A stretch of DNA of 17,732 nucleotides from MGBC113645 sp036308445 (GTDB lineage: Bacteria > Bacillota_I > Bacilli_A > Erysipelotrichales > Coprobacillaceae). The translations under genes and the position numbers were made by a program. Positions 1 to 7,949 of this stretch are shown piece by piece (position 1 is the first letter of the stretch; each line of letters starts with the position of its first letter). The stretch is from assembly GCA_036308445.1 (NCBI GenBank), contig JAXJVS010000023.1, positions 1-17,732 of the forward strand. Reading direction: 5' to 3'. The notes under the pieces were generated by a model. It did not search any database. It saw only the letters and a program-made list of their open reading frames with translations, and was not told the DNA's origin.

Positions 1-21
1 GGGAGGAGTAAAGATAATACT

Positions 22-453
22 ATGAAAAAGATTATTATATGTTTATGTTTAATATTGTTATTTGGATGTTCAAATAAAGAAAAAAACATGCAGAGATTAA
101 GAGATTATTTAGTTAATGATGTTCAGGTAGGATTGTCTTTAGAGTCTAGTCAAACAAATTCTCGATCTGCATTTAAAACGTTATATATTCATTTTGATAA
201 ATATGATAAAAAAGTATTATCTATTTATATGGAAAATAAAGAAACTATTTATAAGATAGAATATATAGATAAAGATATAAGCCAATTAGTATATCGTATA
301 GATTATCCTAATAAGATAGATAATACAGAAGAAGAAAATATTAAAGCTGTAAAGAAAAGTTTAGATTTTGAACTAGATAATATAGAGATAACAATTGACG
401 AGTTAATAACATTTTCTTTATATTGTTATGAAAATGGTGGGATTTATCCATAA
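22..453 (+). CDS. Small putative lipoprotein, unknown function
   Basis: This 143-residue protein starts with a short lysine-rich n-region and a hydrophobic stretch, then a lipobox LFGC with the lipidated cysteine at residue 16. It is therefore expected to be cleaved by signal peptidase II and anchored outside the membrane. The mature part is hydrophilic, rich in Lys, Asp, Glu, Ile and Tyr, and has no motif I recognise. A GGGAGGAG ribosome site lies at 1-8, rather far (about 13 nt) from the ATG, so the start is plausible but not certain; no alternative keeps the signal sequence. An intrinsic terminator follows directly, so the gene ends its transcript. Anything upstream is outside the window. 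Lipoprotein status is read from sequence; function is unknown. Confidence 0.8.
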   Translation: MKKIIICLCLILLFGCSNKEKNMQRLRDYLVNDVQVGLSLESSQTNSRSAFKTLYIHFDKYDKKVLSIYMENKETIYKIEYIDKDISQLVYRIDYPNKIDNTEEENIKAVKKSLDFELDNIEITIDELITFSLYCYENGGIYP

Positions 454-456
454 ATT

Positions 457-484
457 AGAGATGTCGGTAAGGCATCTCTTTTTT
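457..484 (+). terminator. Intrinsic terminator of the lipoprotein gene
   Basis: A 7-bp stem (AGAGATG at 457-463, CATCTCT at 473-479) with a 9-nt loop is followed by six T. It begins 4 nt after the lipoprotein stop codon. Confidence 0.85.
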
Positions 485-660
485 GTTATATTTGATATAT
501 GAAGTTTAAATGATTCTTACAATTATGTGTTAGTAACTTTAATAAATCTATTATTCATATTTATCACCATTATCCATTATATCGAATAAAGGTATAATTC
601 CAAAATTCTATGACAATAATAAAAATACTAAAAAATTCTTTTTTAAATATGTGAAATTTG

Positions 661-690
661 TTGAAAAATAGGTACGTTTCTATTTATAAT
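661..690 (+). promoter_or_regulatory. Promoter of the ygiQ-like/hydrolase unit
   Basis: TTGAAA (661-666) and a perfect TATAAT (685-690) are separated by 18 nt, 33 nt before the radical SAM start. The rest of the 269-nt gap (485-660) is AT-rich and I see no gene or structure in it. Confidence 0.65.
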
Positions 691-722
691 ATTATATATT
701 ATTTACAAATGAGGGGGATATT

Positions 723-2519
723 ATGGGGCAATTTTTACCTACAACTTATGAGGAAATGATAGATAGAGGTTGGGAACAGCCTGATTTTATATATGTAAGC
801 GGTGATGCTTATGTAGATCATCCTTCTTTTGGTGCTGCTATTATTACTAGAACTTTAGAAAGTAGAGGTTTTAAAGTTTGTTTTTTAGCACAACCAAATT
901 GGAAGACTACTGATGATTTTAAAAGATTTGGAAAACCTAGATTAGGATTTTTGGTTTCTAGTGGCAATATTGATTCAATGGTTAATCATTATAGTGTTGC
1001 TAGAAAGAGAAGAAAAACAGATAGTTATTCAAATAATGGTGAAGCTGGACATAGACCAGATAGAGCTGTTATTGTATATAGTCAAAAAATTAGAGAAGCT
1101 TATAAAGATACAACTATTTTAATTGGTGGTATTGAAGCAAGTTTAAGAAGATTATCTCATTATGATTATTGGGATAATAAAGTGAGAAAATCTATTTTGA
1201 TTGATTCTGGTGCTGATTTATTGATGTATGGAATGGGTGAAAATAGTGTTGTTGAAATTGCAGAAGCTTTAGATAGTGGATTAGATGTACAGTATCTTAC
1301 TTATTTAGATGGTACTGTGTATAAAACAAAAGATTTAGATGTTGTTGGTGAACATATTATGTTACCAAGTTATGAAAAGATTAGTAAAGATAAAGAATTA
1401 TATGCGAAATCTTTTGGGATTCAATATCATAATACTGATCATTATAATGCGAAAACATTGGTAGAACCTTGTGGTAATTTTTATGTAGTACAAAATAGAC
1501 CAAATAGACCATTAACACAAATAGAATTTGATGATACATATGCATTACCTTATCAAAGAACATTCCATCCTATGTATGATTATATACCTGCGATTGCCGA
1601 AGTTAAGTTTTCATTGATTAGTAATAGAGGCTGTTTTGGTGCCTGTAATTTCTGTGCGTTGAATTTCCATCAAGGAAGAATTATTCAAACAAGATCTCAT
1701 GATTCATTAATAGAAGAAGCAAAAACAATTATTCAGGATAAAGAATTTAAAGGATATATTCATGATGTGGGAGGACCTACTGCTAACTTTAGACAGCCTG
1801 CCTGTGATAAGCAATTAAAACATGGTGCATGCCCTACAAAACAATGTTTATGGCCTCAGCCATGTAAGAATATGAAAGTAGATCATAGTGATTATACAGA
1901 ATTATTAAAAAAATTAAGATCATTAGATGGAGTAAAGAAAGTCTTTGTACGTTCAGGTATTAGATATGATTATTTAATGTATGATAAAGATGAAACTTTC
2001 TTTAAAGAATTAGTAGAAAATCATATTAGTGGGCAGTTAAAAGTTGCTCCTGAGCATATAAGTGATTCAGTATTAGATAAAATGGGTAAACCAAGAAGAC
2101 AATTATATGAAAAATTTGTGGATAAATATGAATTGATGAATAAGCAGGCTGGTAAAAATCAATATTTAGTACCTTATTTAATGTCTTCTCATCCAGGAAG
2201 TGATTTAAATAGTGCTATAGAATTAGCTGAATATTTAAGAGATATTCATCATCAGCCTCAGCAAGTACAAGATTTTTATCCTACACCTGGAACATTATCT
2301 ACTGCGATGTATTATACTGAATTAGATCCGCGAGATTTAACACCAGTTTATGTTGCGAAAAAAGCTAAAGATAAAGCTATGCAAAGAGCTTTAATGCAAT
2401 ACAAAAATCCTAAGAATTTTGATTTAGTTTTAGAAGCTTTAGTTACTGCTAAAAGAACTGATTTGATAGGTACTGGACCTAAATGTTTAATTAGACCTAA
2501 AGGAGGTCGTAGAAAATGA
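723..2519 (+). CDS. YgiQ-family radical SAM protein
   Basis: The 598-residue product matches the YgiQ/UPF0313 family in length and layout. The N-terminal part (about 1-280) is a cobalamin-binding-like domain with the family opening (PTTYEEM, then GDAYVDHPSFG). The radical SAM core follows, with CFGACNFC giving C304, C308 and C311 as ligands of the 4Fe-4S cluster that cleaves S-adenosylmethionine. The C-terminal part contains LKVAPEH and a run of extra cysteines (about 360-382). The reaction catalysed by this family is not established to my knowledge. A GAGGGGGA ribosome site sits at 711-718, just before the ATG. Its stop overlaps the next start by 4 nt (ATGA at 2516-2519), so translation of the two is probably coupled. 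Family assignment is confident; role is open. Confidence 0.93.
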   Translation: MGQFLPTTYEEMIDRGWEQPDFIYVSGDAYVDHPSFGAAIITRTLESRGFKVCFLAQPNWKTTDDFKRFGKPRLGFLVSSGNIDSMVNHYSVARKRRKTDSYSNNGEAGHRPDRAVIVYSQKIREAYKDTTILIGGIEASLRRLSHYDYWDNKVRKSILIDSGADLLMYGMGENSVVEIAEALDSGLDVQYLTYLDGTVYKTKDLDVVGEHIMLPSYEKISKDKELYAKSFGIQYHNTDHYNAKTLVEPCGNFYVVQNRPNRPLTQIEFDDTYALPYQRTFHPMYDYIPAIAEVKFSLISNRGCFGACNFCALNFHQGRIIQTRSHDSLIEEAKTIIQDKEFKGYIHDVGGPTANFRQPACDKQLKHGACPTKQCLWPQPCKNMKVDHSDYTELLKKLRSLDGVKKVFVRSGIRYDYLMYDKDETFFKELVENHISGQLKVAPEHISDSVLDKMGKPRRQLYEKFVDKYELMNKQAGKNQYLVPYLMSSHPGSDLNSAIELAEYLRDIHHQPQQVQDFYPTPGTLSTAMYYTELDPRDLTPVYVAKKAKDKAMQRALMQYKNPKNFDLVLEALVTAKRTDLIGTGPKCLIRPKGGRRK

Positions 2520-3433
2520 AACATACTCTGTCTTATACTTCATGTATGCATACACATGTTAGATATTATATATATGAACCTAAGGTTGTTTTAAGAGTTA
2601 AAGGTGTTATCCAGATCCATCATGGGTTGTGTGAACATGCTGATCGTTATGAACATTTTGCACAATTTTTACAGAATCGTGGTTTTGTAGTTGTTGTGAG
2701 TGATTTTGTTGGTCATGGTCAATCACTTATTGATTTTGAACAAGGTTATTTTGGGATGAATAGGGGTAGTGATTGTATTGTTAGAGATATGTATCATCTT
2801 TTTGATGTTATTAGAGCTCGTTATGAAGAAGCGCCTTATTTTTTACTAGGAGTAGATTTAGGTGCTTTAATGATTAGAAAATTCATTAGTATTTATGGTG
2901 ATTATGTTCAAGGAGTGTTGTTACTTGGCACTTCTGGAGAAATGAAGTGGAGTAAAATGAAAAAACTATCTATTAAAGGAATGAAGATGCTTAAAGGACC
3001 AATGTATCGTTCTAAATACTTTTTTAGACATTTTCATGCTAAGAATAATCGTAAGTTTTCTAATCCTAAAAATGCAGTAGCATGGTTAACAAAAGATAAA
3101 AAACAAATTAAAGCTTATTTAGATGATCCAATGACACATTTTGTGTATACTTTACAAGGATATGAAGATATATTGACGACTATGCAACAGGTTAATAGTC
3201 AAGAGTTTATAGATAAGATTCCAACATATTTATCTATATATATAGCTACTGGTGAAGATGATACAATGATAGAAGATAGTGATAAACTATATGAAAAATA
3301 TAAAAAACATGGAATTAGTGATTTAACATATAAGAAATTCGAAAATTGTCGACATGCTTTATTGTTTGAAGCAGAGCGTAGAGATGTCTATTTAAATATT
3401 ATAGATTGGTTAAATGAACGTACGTATTTATAG
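2516..3433 (+). CDS. Alpha/beta hydrolase (lysophospholipase/Hydrolase_4 type) with Asp at nucleophile position
   Basis: The 305-residue cytoplasmic protein follows the monoacylglycerol-lipase-like pattern. It has the oxyanion region HHGLCEH near 35-41, the DFVGHGQS strand-turn near 63-70, a cap region around 145-215, the acid in GEDD (D249) and the catalytic histidine in CRHALLFE (H280). The nucleophile elbow, normally G-x-S-x-G, reads GVDLG at 112-116, so Ser is replaced by Asp114. Acid and His are kept, so the protein may be a non-serine enzyme (Asp nucleophiles occur in dehalogenases and epoxide hydrolases of this fold) or an inactive relative. AAAGGAGG just upstream lies inside the end of the radical SAM gene, and the two genes overlap by 4 nt. 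No clear terminator follows before the glyS promoter. Family is confident; substrate is unknown. Confidence 0.88.
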   Translation: MKHTLSYTSCMHTHVRYYIYEPKVVLRVKGVIQIHHGLCEHADRYEHFAQFLQNRGFVVVVSDFVGHGQSLIDFEQGYFGMNRGSDCIVRDMYHLFDVIRARYEEAPYFLLGVDLGALMIRKFISIYGDYVQGVLLLGTSGEMKWSKMKKLSIKGMKMLKGPMYRSKYFFRHFHAKNNRKFSNPKNAVAWLTKDKKQIKAYLDDPMTHFVYTLQGYEDILTTMQQVNSQEFIDKIPTYLSIYIATGEDDTMIEDSDKLYEKYKKHGISDLTYKKFENCRHALLFEAERRDVYLNIIDWLNERTYL

Positions 3434-3439
3434 TGTACA

Positions 3440-3471
3440 CTTATAGTTGGTTGACAAATAACTACTATAAG
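3440..3471. repeat. 8-bp inverted repeat over the glyS promoter
   Basis: CTTATAGT (3440-3447) and ACTATAAG (3464-3471) are perfect inverse complements that flank the -35 box. This could be an operator or chance in AT-rich DNA. Confidence 0.35.
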
Positions 3472-3479
3472 GGTATAAA
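3451..3479 (+). promoter_or_regulatory. Promoter of the glyS-dnaG-rpoD unit
   Basis: A perfect TTGACA (3451-3456) stands 17 nt from TATAAA (3474-3479). Transcription would start near 3486, giving a leader of roughly 78 nt. No T-box specifier or AGGGTGG-type antiterminator motif is present. Confidence 0.8.
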
Positions 3480-3507
3480 TAAGGCGTTAGCAATTTTTTA
3501 TAAAGAT

Positions 3508-3537
3508 GACTTAGCTTTATGCTAGGTCTTTGTTTTT
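3508..3537 (+). terminator. Terminator-like hairpin in the glyS leader
   Basis: GACTTAGC (3508-3515) pairs with GCTAGGTC (3521-3528), 8 bp with one G-U, across a 5-nt loop, followed by TTTGTTTTT. It is flanked by direct copies of TTTTTATAAAG at 3495-3505 and 3533-3543. It either ends the upstream hydrolase transcript or attenuates glyS, since the glyS promoter lies just before it. Confidence 0.6.
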
Positions 3538-3563
3538 ATAAAGGAAAAAAAGGAGAGAAGTTT

Positions 3564-4937
3564 ATGGCAAATAAAGATATGGATCAATTAATTGCTCATG
3601 CTAAAAATTCAGGATTTGTATATCAAGGTTCTGAGATTTATGATGGGCTTGCAAACACTTGGGATTATGGACATCTAGGTGTAGAAATGAAAAATAATAT
3701 TAAACAATTATGGTGGAAAAGATTTATTCAACAATCACCTTATAATGTTGGTTTGGATTCAGCAATTTTTATGAATCCTAGAGTATGGGAAGCAAGTGGA
3801 CATGTTGGTGGATTTAGTGATCCATTAATTGACTGTAAACATTGTAAAACGAGACATCGTGCAGATAAGTTGATTGAAGACTATGATCCAAATATTCATA
3901 GTGATGGTTGGGAACCTGAAAAAATGATGCAATTTATTAGAGAACATCATATTTCTTGTCCTGATTGTGGTAGTGAAGATTTTACTGATATTAGAGAATT
4001 TGAATTAATGTTTAAAACTTATATGGGTGTAGTTAAAGATGCTAAAAATGTAGTATATTTAAGACCAGAAACTGCACAAGGTATATTTGTAAACTTTAAA
4101 AATATTCAAAGAACTTCTAGAAAGAAAGTACCATTTGGAATTGGACAAATTGGTAAATCTTTTAGAAATGAAATTACTCCAGGTAACTTTATTTTTAGAA
4201 CGAGAGAATTTGAACAAATGGAATTAGAATTCTTCTGTAAACCGGATACAGATTTAGAATGGTTCGATTATTGGAAAAATCAATGTATGCAATTCTTATA
4301 TGATTTAGGAATAAATAAAGAAAACTTAAAGTTCAGAGATCATGAAAAAGAAGAATTATCTTTCTATTCAAAAGCAACATCTGATATTGAATACAAATAT
4401 CCATTTGGATGGGGAGAATTATGGGGAATTGCTGATAGAACTGATTATGATTTATCTAGACATCAAGAATTCTCTAAAAAGAATTTAGAATACTTAGATC
4501 CTGAAACAAACAAAAAATATCTTCCTTATGTTATTGAACCATCAGTAGGAGCTGATCGTTTATTCTTAGCTGTATTAAATGATGCTTATGAGGAAGAAGA
4601 ATTAGAAAATAATGACAAGAGAATTGTTATGAAACTTCATCCAGCAGTTGCTCCAATTAAAGTTGCAGTACTTCCTTTAACTAAGAAACAAAAAGATAAA
4701 GCTGAAGAAGTATTTGCTGCACTTGCAGGAGATTTTAACTGTGAATTTGATATGGCAGGTCAAATTGGAAAACGTTATAGAAGACAGGATGCTATTGGTA
4801 CTCCATTATGTGTAACTATTGACTTTAATACTATGGAAGATAATGCAGTTACAGTTAGAGATAGAGATACAATGGAACAAGTACGTTTACCAATTAGTGA
4901 ATTAAAAGCTTATATCGCAGAAAAAATTAAATTTTAA
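3564..4937 (+). CDS. glyS: Glycyl-tRNA synthetase, class II homodimer type
   Basis: The 457-residue enzyme charges tRNA-Gly with glycine in the cytoplasm. It is the single-chain alpha2 form, not the separate alpha/beta form. Class II motif 2 is seen as FRNEITP with FRTREFEQMELEFF (about 200-224). Motif 3 is EPSVGADRLFLAVL with the invariant arginine, and a C-terminal anticodon-binding domain follows (about 365-457). C91, C94, C132 and C135 form two CxxC pairs that probably bind zinc. The start at ATG 3564 follows AGGAGAG at 3551-3557. An in-frame ATG at 3519 is rejected because it lies inside the leader hairpin and adds residues unlike the family. It heads the dnaG-rpoD cluster with only 15 nt to dnaG. 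Confidence 0.95.
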   Translation: MANKDMDQLIAHAKNSGFVYQGSEIYDGLANTWDYGHLGVEMKNNIKQLWWKRFIQQSPYNVGLDSAIFMNPRVWEASGHVGGFSDPLIDCKHCKTRHRADKLIEDYDPNIHSDGWEPEKMMQFIREHHISCPDCGSEDFTDIREFELMFKTYMGVVKDAKNVVYLRPETAQGIFVNFKNIQRTSRKKVPFGIGQIGKSFRNEITPGNFIFRTREFEQMELEFFCKPDTDLEWFDYWKNQCMQFLYDLGINKENLKFRDHEKEELSFYSKATSDIEYKYPFGWGELWGIADRTDYDLSRHQEFSKKNLEYLDPETNKKYLPYVIEPSVGADRLFLAVLNDAYEEEELENNDKRIVMKLHPAVAPIKVAVLPLTKKQKDKAEEVFAALAGDFNCEFDMAGQIGKRYRRQDAIGTPLCVTIDFNTMEDNAVTVRDRDTMEQVRLPISELKAYIAEKIKF

Positions 4938-4952
4938 AAGAGGTGAATAATT

Positions 4953-6692
4953 GTGGAGAGATTATCTCAAGATAAAATCAATGAGATAAGAGGTAGTGTT
5001 GATATTGTAGATGTTATTGGTCAATATTTACCACTAACAAAGCAGGGTAGAAATTATAAAGCTATTTGTCCTTTCCACAATGATACAAGACCCTCATTAT
5101 CCATTTCACCAGATAAACAAATTTATAAATGCTTTGTTTGTGATAGTGGTGGTAATGTATTTACATTTCTTCAAAACCATTTAAAGATATCTTACATTGA
5201 AGCAGTTAAAAAAGTTGCTGAAATAGGTCGAATAGATTTAAGTGAATATCATTTAGAAACAAAAGCGACACCAATAAAAAAAGAATATGTCGATTTATAT
5301 TCAATGAATGAAGAAGCATGTAAGATTTATAGTTATTATTTAAATACGAAGTTGGGTTTAGAAGCAAAAGCATATTTAAATCAAAGACATTTTAATGATG
5401 AATTAATTGAACAGTTTTCTATTGGTTATGCACCAATAGAAACTGTGTTATATCAATCTTTTAAACAAAAGGGTTATAATGAGATAGCGATGGTTAATTC
5501 TGGATTAATCATTGAATCTAGAAATCATTATGATCGATTTAATGATCGTATCATGTTTCCTTTACATGATAGCGAAGGTAGAATAGTAGGTTTTTCTGGT
5601 AGAATTTATAAAATGACACAAACTGATAGTAAATATATGAATTCACCAGAATCAGATATTTTTATTAAAGGAAAAACACTTTATAATTATCATCGCTGTA
5701 AAGAGGCAGTCAGAAAAGAAGGATTTGTTTACCTTCTTGAAGGTTTTATGGACGTTATAGCGATGTATAAAGCTGGTATTGATAATGCTGTAGCAATTAT
5801 GGGTACGTCGCTGACAAAAGAGCATATTCAGCTTTTGAGAAGATTAACGAATACTATCCATATTTGTTTGGATGGTGATAGAGCAGGACAAGTTGCAGCC
5901 AGCAAAGCTGCAGCAGCTTTGCTAGAGGCAAATATGAATGTAAAGATTATATTGCTTCCAGATAATCATGATCCCGATGAAATTTATGAGGAACATGGTA
6001 AATTAGGTTTGATTGAATTATTAAAGAAAACTTTATCACCAATTGAATTTCAGATGGATTTTGAATATCGCCATATCGATACAGAAAATTACGAAGATAG
6101 AAAGAAATTTCTTGAAAATATGTGTCAGCTGATTAATAAGATTCAAGATGATCTTGACAAAGATTATTATATCCAGAGATTGTCAAAATTATCAGGATTT
6201 TCATCGACAATTATAGAACAAAAACTTGCAGGTATTAAACAGGTTGAAATTCCTGTTTATAGAGAAGTTAAGCAAGTGAAACGTATGATTGATAAGTATC
6301 ATAAAGCAGAACGTGATTTATTATTTTATATGCTGCATAGTAAAGAAGTGGCAAAGAAGTATGAAGCAAAAGTTGGCTTTATGTATGATGATAGATATAG
6401 AGTAATAGCTTCTTATATTGTTGATTATTATCGTACTCATGATAAGTTAGTTATTGCAGATTTTATTAATCGTTTTGAAAAGAATGAATTGATTCAGGCG
6501 GTTATTGATATTGTTTCATTATCATTGCCTTTGCCTTATGATGAAAAGGCAGTTAATGATTATATGAAGATGATTAGTTTAAATGCTAAAAAAATGAAAA
6601 AAGAACAATTGTTAGAACAGTTCAATTATGTCTTAGATCCTTACAAGAAATCAGAAATCTTAAAGGAAATAGTTGATTTAGAAAAGGAGTAG
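4953..6692 (+). CDS. dnaG: DNA primase
   Basis: The 579-residue DnaG makes RNA primers at the replication fork with the DnaB-type helicase. The N-terminal CHC2-type zinc finger has ligands C39, H42, C60 and C63 (CPFH...CFVC). The catalytic core follows, with the TOPRIM acidic residues E263 (LLEGFMDV) and D307/D309 (LDGDRAG), and a C-terminal helical helicase-interaction region (about 440-579). Translation starts at a GTG with AGAGGTG 8 nt upstream. The stop codon sits between the ribosome site and ATG of rpoD, 2 nt apart, so the two are coupled. A perfect palindrome lies within the TOPRIM codons (5901-5923). Confidence 0.97.
   Translation: MERLSQDKINEIRGSVDIVDVIGQYLPLTKQGRNYKAICPFHNDTRPSLSISPDKQIYKCFVCDSGGNVFTFLQNHLKISYIEAVKKVAEIGRIDLSEYHLETKATPIKKEYVDLYSMNEEACKIYSYYLNTKLGLEAKAYLNQRHFNDELIEQFSIGYAPIETVLYQSFKQKGYNEIAMVNSGLIIESRNHYDRFNDRIMFPLHDSEGRIVGFSGRIYKMTQTDSKYMNSPESDIFIKGKTLYNYHRCKEAVRKEGFVYLLEGFMDVIAMYKAGIDNAVAIMGTSLTKEHIQLLRRLTNTIHICLDGDRAGQVAASKAAAALLEANMNVKIILLPDNHDPDEIYEEHGKLGLIELLKKTLSPIEFQMDFEYRHIDTENYEDRKKFLENMCQLINKIQDDLDKDYYIQRLSKLSGFSSTIIEQKLAGIKQVEIPVYREVKQVKRMIDKYHKAERDLLFYMLHSKEVAKKYEAKVGFMYDDRYRVIASYIVDYYRTHDKLVIADFINRFEKNELIQAVIDIVSLSLPLPYDEKAVNDYMKMISLNAKKMKKEQLLEQFNYVLDPYKKSEILKEIVDLEKE
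5901..5923. repeat. Perfect palindromic hairpin inside dnaG
   Basis: AGCAAAGCTGC (5901-5911) and GCAGCTTTGCT (5913-5923) are exact inverse complements around a single A. As RNA this gives a 10-bp stem with a CAG loop. It encodes SKAAAAL just after the TOPRIM DGD. No T-run follows, so it is not a terminator. Confidence 0.7.
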
Positions 6693-6694
6693 TT

Positions 6695-7948
6695 ATGAAG
6701 GAAACAAAGAAAAAAGCAGCACCAGTAACATTGGAAGATATTAAACAGTTAGTTTTAGATAAAGCAAAAGCTTCAGAAAATATTTTATCTCAAGATGAAG
6801 TAGATGATTTTATGTCAAAATATGACTTAAATGATGAAGCTATGGAAGATTTATTACAGTTTATTAATGAAAGCGATATCGTTATTGAAGATGGCTTAGA
6901 TGCCTTAGAAATTGATGATGAATTCTTAGCTACTGGTGGAGATGATTTAGGAGATTTAGGAGATCTAGATGATTTAGATGCACTATCAGTTGATTTAGAT
7001 GAAGAGACTCCTGATTTAGATTTTGTTGGTGATTTTGACATGATGACTAGCGATACTATGAGCATGTATTCTGATGATGATGAAGATGATGCAAATCAGT
7101 TAGGAAGTAATGTTAAAATTAATGATCCAGTTAAGATGTATTTAAAAGAAATTGGACGTGTAGAATTATTAAATCATGAAGAAGAAATTGATTTAGCAAA
7201 ACGTATCTTAGAAGGCGAGGAAGAAGCTAAAAAACGTTTAGCAGCAGCAAACTTACGTTTAGTTGTTTCTATTGCTAAGAGATATGTAGGTAGAGGTATG
7301 TTATTCTTGGATTTAATTCAAGAAGGTAATATGGGGTTAATTAAAGCTGTAGAAAAGTTTGATTATACTAAGGGATTTAAATTCTCTACTTATGCTACTT
7401 GGTGGATTAGACAGGCTATTACTCGTGCTATTGCTGATCAGGCACGTACAATTCGTATTCCAGTACATATGGTTGAAACAATCAATAAATTAACGAGAAT
7501 CCAAAGACAATTAATTCAAGAATTAGGTAGAGAACCTAGTGCTGAGGAGATTGCTGAAAAAATGGATGGTATGACACCAGAAAAAGTAAGAGAAATTCAA
7601 AAGATTTCATTAGAGCCAGTATCTTTAGAAACACCAATTGGGGAAGAAGATGATTCTCATTTAGGAGATTTTATTGAAGATGAAGGAGCTATGTCACCAG
7701 ATGATTATGCTGCTAATGAGTTATTAAAAGATGAGTTGAATGAAGTTTTATTAGAATTAACAGATCGTGAAGAAAAAGTATTACGTTTAAGATTTGGATT
7801 AGATGATGGTCGTACAAGAACATTAGAAGAAGTAGGAAAAGAATTTAGTGTTACACGTGAACGTATTAGACAGATTGAAGCTAAAGCTTTAAGAAAATTG
7901 AAACATCCATCTCGTTCAAAACGTTTAAAGGATTTCTTGGATCGTTAA
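6695..7948 (+). CDS. rpoD: Primary RNA polymerase sigma factor (SigA/RpoD)
   Basis: This 417-residue housekeeping sigma-70 directs core RNA polymerase to -35/-10 promoters. Region 1.1 is at about 10-75, then an unusually acidic linker (about 66-133, with DLGDLGDLDDLD). Region 1.2 starts at DPVKMYLKEIG (144), region 2 runs through NLRLVVSIAKRY and FSTYATWWIRQAI (186-246, -10 recognition and melting), region 3 spans about 258-330, and region 4 ends in the helix-turn-helix EEVGKEFSVTRERIRQIE (378-395), which reads the -35 box. AAGGAG in the last codons of dnaG serves as ribosome site. trmK begins 1 nt after the stop. The window's own promoters match the specificity expected of this factor. Confidence 0.98.
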   Translation: MKETKKKAAPVTLEDIKQLVLDKAKASENILSQDEVDDFMSKYDLNDEAMEDLLQFINESDIVIEDGLDALEIDDEFLATGGDDLGDLGDLDDLDALSVDLDEETPDLDFVGDFDMMTSDTMSMYSDDDEDDANQLGSNVKINDPVKMYLKEIGRVELLNHEEEIDLAKRILEGEEEAKKRLAAANLRLVVSIAKRYVGRGMLFLDLIQEGNMGLIKAVEKFDYTKGFKFSTYATWWIRQAITRAIADQARTIRIPVHMVETINKLTRIQRQLIQELGREPSAEEIAEKMDGMTPEKVREIQKISLEPVSLETPIGEEDDSHLGDFIEDEGAMSPDDYAANELLKDELNEVLLELTDREEKVLRLRFGLDDGRTRTLEEVGKEFSVTRERIRQIEAKALRKLKHPSRSKRLKDFLDR

Positions 7949-7949
7949 G

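Noticed and set aside
3434..3563. T-box riboswitch before glyS
   Set aside because: The leader is only about 78 nt from the inferred start, and no T-box core (AGGGTGG-type) or specifier stem is visible.
3519..3563. Upstream in-frame ATG as the start of glyS
   Set aside because: It lies in the leader hairpin, has no ribosome site, and adds residues absent from the family; ATG 3564 has AGGAGAG at good spacing.
6790..7065. Minus-strand Ser/Lys-rich frame opposite rpoD
   Set aside because: It is the antisense of the Asp-rich sigma linker (GAT codons read as ATC/TCA), with no ribosome site.
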